From Oscillospiraceae bacterium (lineage in GTDB: Bacteria; Bacillota; Clostridia; Oscillospirales; Oscillospiraceae): a stretch of 7,147 nt of DNA. Each line of letters starts with the position of its first letter. Within the stretch, counting starts at the first letter, position 1. Position numbers and translations under genes: made by a program. Below the pieces are notes generated by a model. It saw only the letters and a program-made list of their open reading frames with translations. It searched no databases and was not told where the DNA came from. This document shows, in pieces, positions 6,782-7,147 of the stretch. Where the stretch lies: positions 1 to 7,147 of the forward strand of contig JAITEC010000075.1 of NCBI GenBank assembly GCA_031282225.1, in the 5' to 3' direction.

Positions 6782-6801
6782 GCGCTTCGGCGCTCTCTTT
6801 T
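6774..6801. terminator. Bidirectional intrinsic terminator with UUCG tetraloop
   Basis: A perfect 12-bp inverted repeat: AAAAGAGAGCGC (6774-6785), loop TTCG (6786-6789), GCGCTCTCTTTT (6790-6801). On the plus strand the loop is the very stable C(UUCG)G and the stem ends in a U run, so it ends the small RNA. On the minus strand the same hairpin, also ending in T residues, lies 12 nt after the stop of the fibre-like gene and should end its transcript. Confidence 0.9.
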
Positions 6802-6812
6802 CTGTGCGCCCG

Positions 6813-7147
6813 TCAAGACTTCGCATACGTCATCCAAATATCATACGGCGTACCATTGCGCGCCTCAGTCTTTAAATATTGGAGCAAATTCACGCTACCG
6901 CTGGAGCTGACGTATACGCTGGCGAGCGCCGTTACACTCGTGCCGTCGTAGTCGCAGTAAGGTATCGGGAGGCTGTTGTTGCTCACCCCGCTAAGTACAG
7001 ACCCGCCGAGCGACCGTAATTTGATGCCGGCGCTGACGTTGCCGATGGTGTTGACTGTCTTAGTGCCGGCAGCGATAGAGCCGGTTATCGTACCCGAGAA
7101 CCGCTTCCCAAACCGCCCGTCGCCGAAATCAATCTCTGCGTTCACCG
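6813..7147 (-). CDS. Fibre-like phage virion protein, C-terminal end (partial)
   Basis: The frame enters from the window edge and ends at TGA 6813-6815, giving at least 110 residues. A GTG at 7143-7145 could be read as a start, but the frame is open to the edge and no upstream ribosome site can be seen, so it is probably internal. The sequence is rich in Gly, Ser, Thr and Val, with alternating strands (DFGDGRFGKRFSGTITGSIAAGTKTV...) and ends YDIWMTYAKS. DFGDGRFGKR and the Trp-x-x-Tyr-x-Lys ending resemble C-termini of Firmicutes phage tail- or head-fibre proteins. No cysteine cluster or enzyme motif is visible. It is followed by the bidirectional terminator, so it is the last gene of its transcript unless readthrough occurs. 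Receptor binding or virion decoration is inferred from composition only. Confidence 0.75.
   Translation of the reverse strand, partial: VNAEIDFGDGRFGKRFSGTITGSIAAGTKTVNTIGNVSAGIKLRSLGGSVLSGVSNNSLPIPYCDYDGTSVTALASVYVSSSGSVNLLQYLKTEARNGTPYDIWMTYAKS

Larger units (their letters stand above)
6657..6801 (+). ncRNA. Small RNA carrying a solitary CRISPR repeat (mini-array / candidate RNA anti-CRISPR)
   Basis: A complete RNA transcription unit of about 145 nt sits between two virion genes. It has a consensus promoter (start near 6657), a 22-nt leader, a subtype I-C-like repeat, a 35-nt spacer-sized stretch, a degenerate repeat-like hairpin and a strong intrinsic terminator. No ribosome site with a sensible plus-strand ORF explains the region, and no cas genes are present. 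Phage-encoded solitary repeat units are known to act as RNA anti-CRISPRs (Racrs) that mimic the crRNA repeat and trap Cas proteins in dead-end complexes; phage mini-arrays can also supply crRNAs against competing elements. Either role would act in the host cytoplasm on a host type I-C system, with Cas5d (Cas5c) as the repeat-binding nuclease. Function is inference; the promoter-repeat-terminator layout is seen directly. Confidence 0.82.

Noticed and set aside
6679..6801. A regular multi-repeat host CRISPR array
   Set aside because: Only one good repeat is present, with its own adjacent promoter and terminator, no cas genes, and virion genes on both sides.
6619..6837. Minus-strand 72-aa ORF across the intergenic gap
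   Set aside because: It runs through the terminator hairpin, CRISPR-like repeat and promoter and overlaps the end of the fibre-like gene; composition looks random and no good ribosome site was seen.
6751..6951. Plus-strand 66-aa ORF following the small RNA promoter
   Set aside because: It would require reading through the strong UUCG terminator and is antisense to the fibre-like gene; not a credible product of the promoter.

Overview
The window looks like part of the virion-protein (late) module of a tailed, probably short-tailed, phage or prophage of a GC-rich Gram-positive host, most likely a gut Clostridia/Oscillospiraceae relative. The basis is the kind of virion proteins present, strong GGAGG-type ribosome sites, high GC, and a CRISPR-repeat-like element of subtype I-C type. 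Host assignment is inference. No cas, replication, integrase or tRNA genes are visible.

Layout, read on the minus strand (right to left). (1) 7147-6813: C-terminal end of a beta-rich, Gly/Ser/Thr-rich fibre-like protein cut by the window edge. (2) 6801-6593: a non-coding gap holding a plus-strand RNA unit. (3) 6577-4937: a 546-aa virion protein of a family common in Firmicutes phages (start motif GYNHNL...YDMHNMTGDYAPVLSPR). (4) 4904-3180: a 574-aa Ala/Gln-rich protein resembling internal-virion or ejection-type proteins. (5) 3164-1: at least 1054 aa of a very large multidomain protein with a helical N-terminus, Gly/Ala-rich hydrophobic middle, hexapeptide repeat, and a zincin HETYH motif just before the window edge. 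Genes 3-5 are close together (32 and 15 nt apart), each with a Shine-Dalgarno site, and look like one operon. Gene 5 has no stop in the window but is open in one frame over 3162 nt.

The main discovery is in the ~210-nt gap. On the plus strand, opposite to all the genes, there is a perfect consensus sigma-70 promoter (TTGACA, 17 nt, TATAAT) behind phased A-tracts. About 30 nt later comes a 33-nt subtype I-C CRISPR repeat. It has the GTCG start, the CGTGGATTGAAAC end, and an 8-bp stem carrying one bulged A; removing that A gives the usual 32-nt length. A 35-nt spacer-sized stretch follows, then a degenerate second repeat-like hairpin whose 5-bp basal stem keeps pairing through a compensatory A-U to U-A swap. 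The unit ends in a perfect 12-bp hairpin terminator with a UUCG loop. It is a self-contained RNA gene of about 145 nt: a phage-borne CRISPR mini-array or solitary repeat unit without cas genes. The two main readings are an RNA anti-CRISPR that decoys the host I-C machinery, and a one-spacer array that borrows host Cascade against a rival element. The sequence alone does not decide between them.
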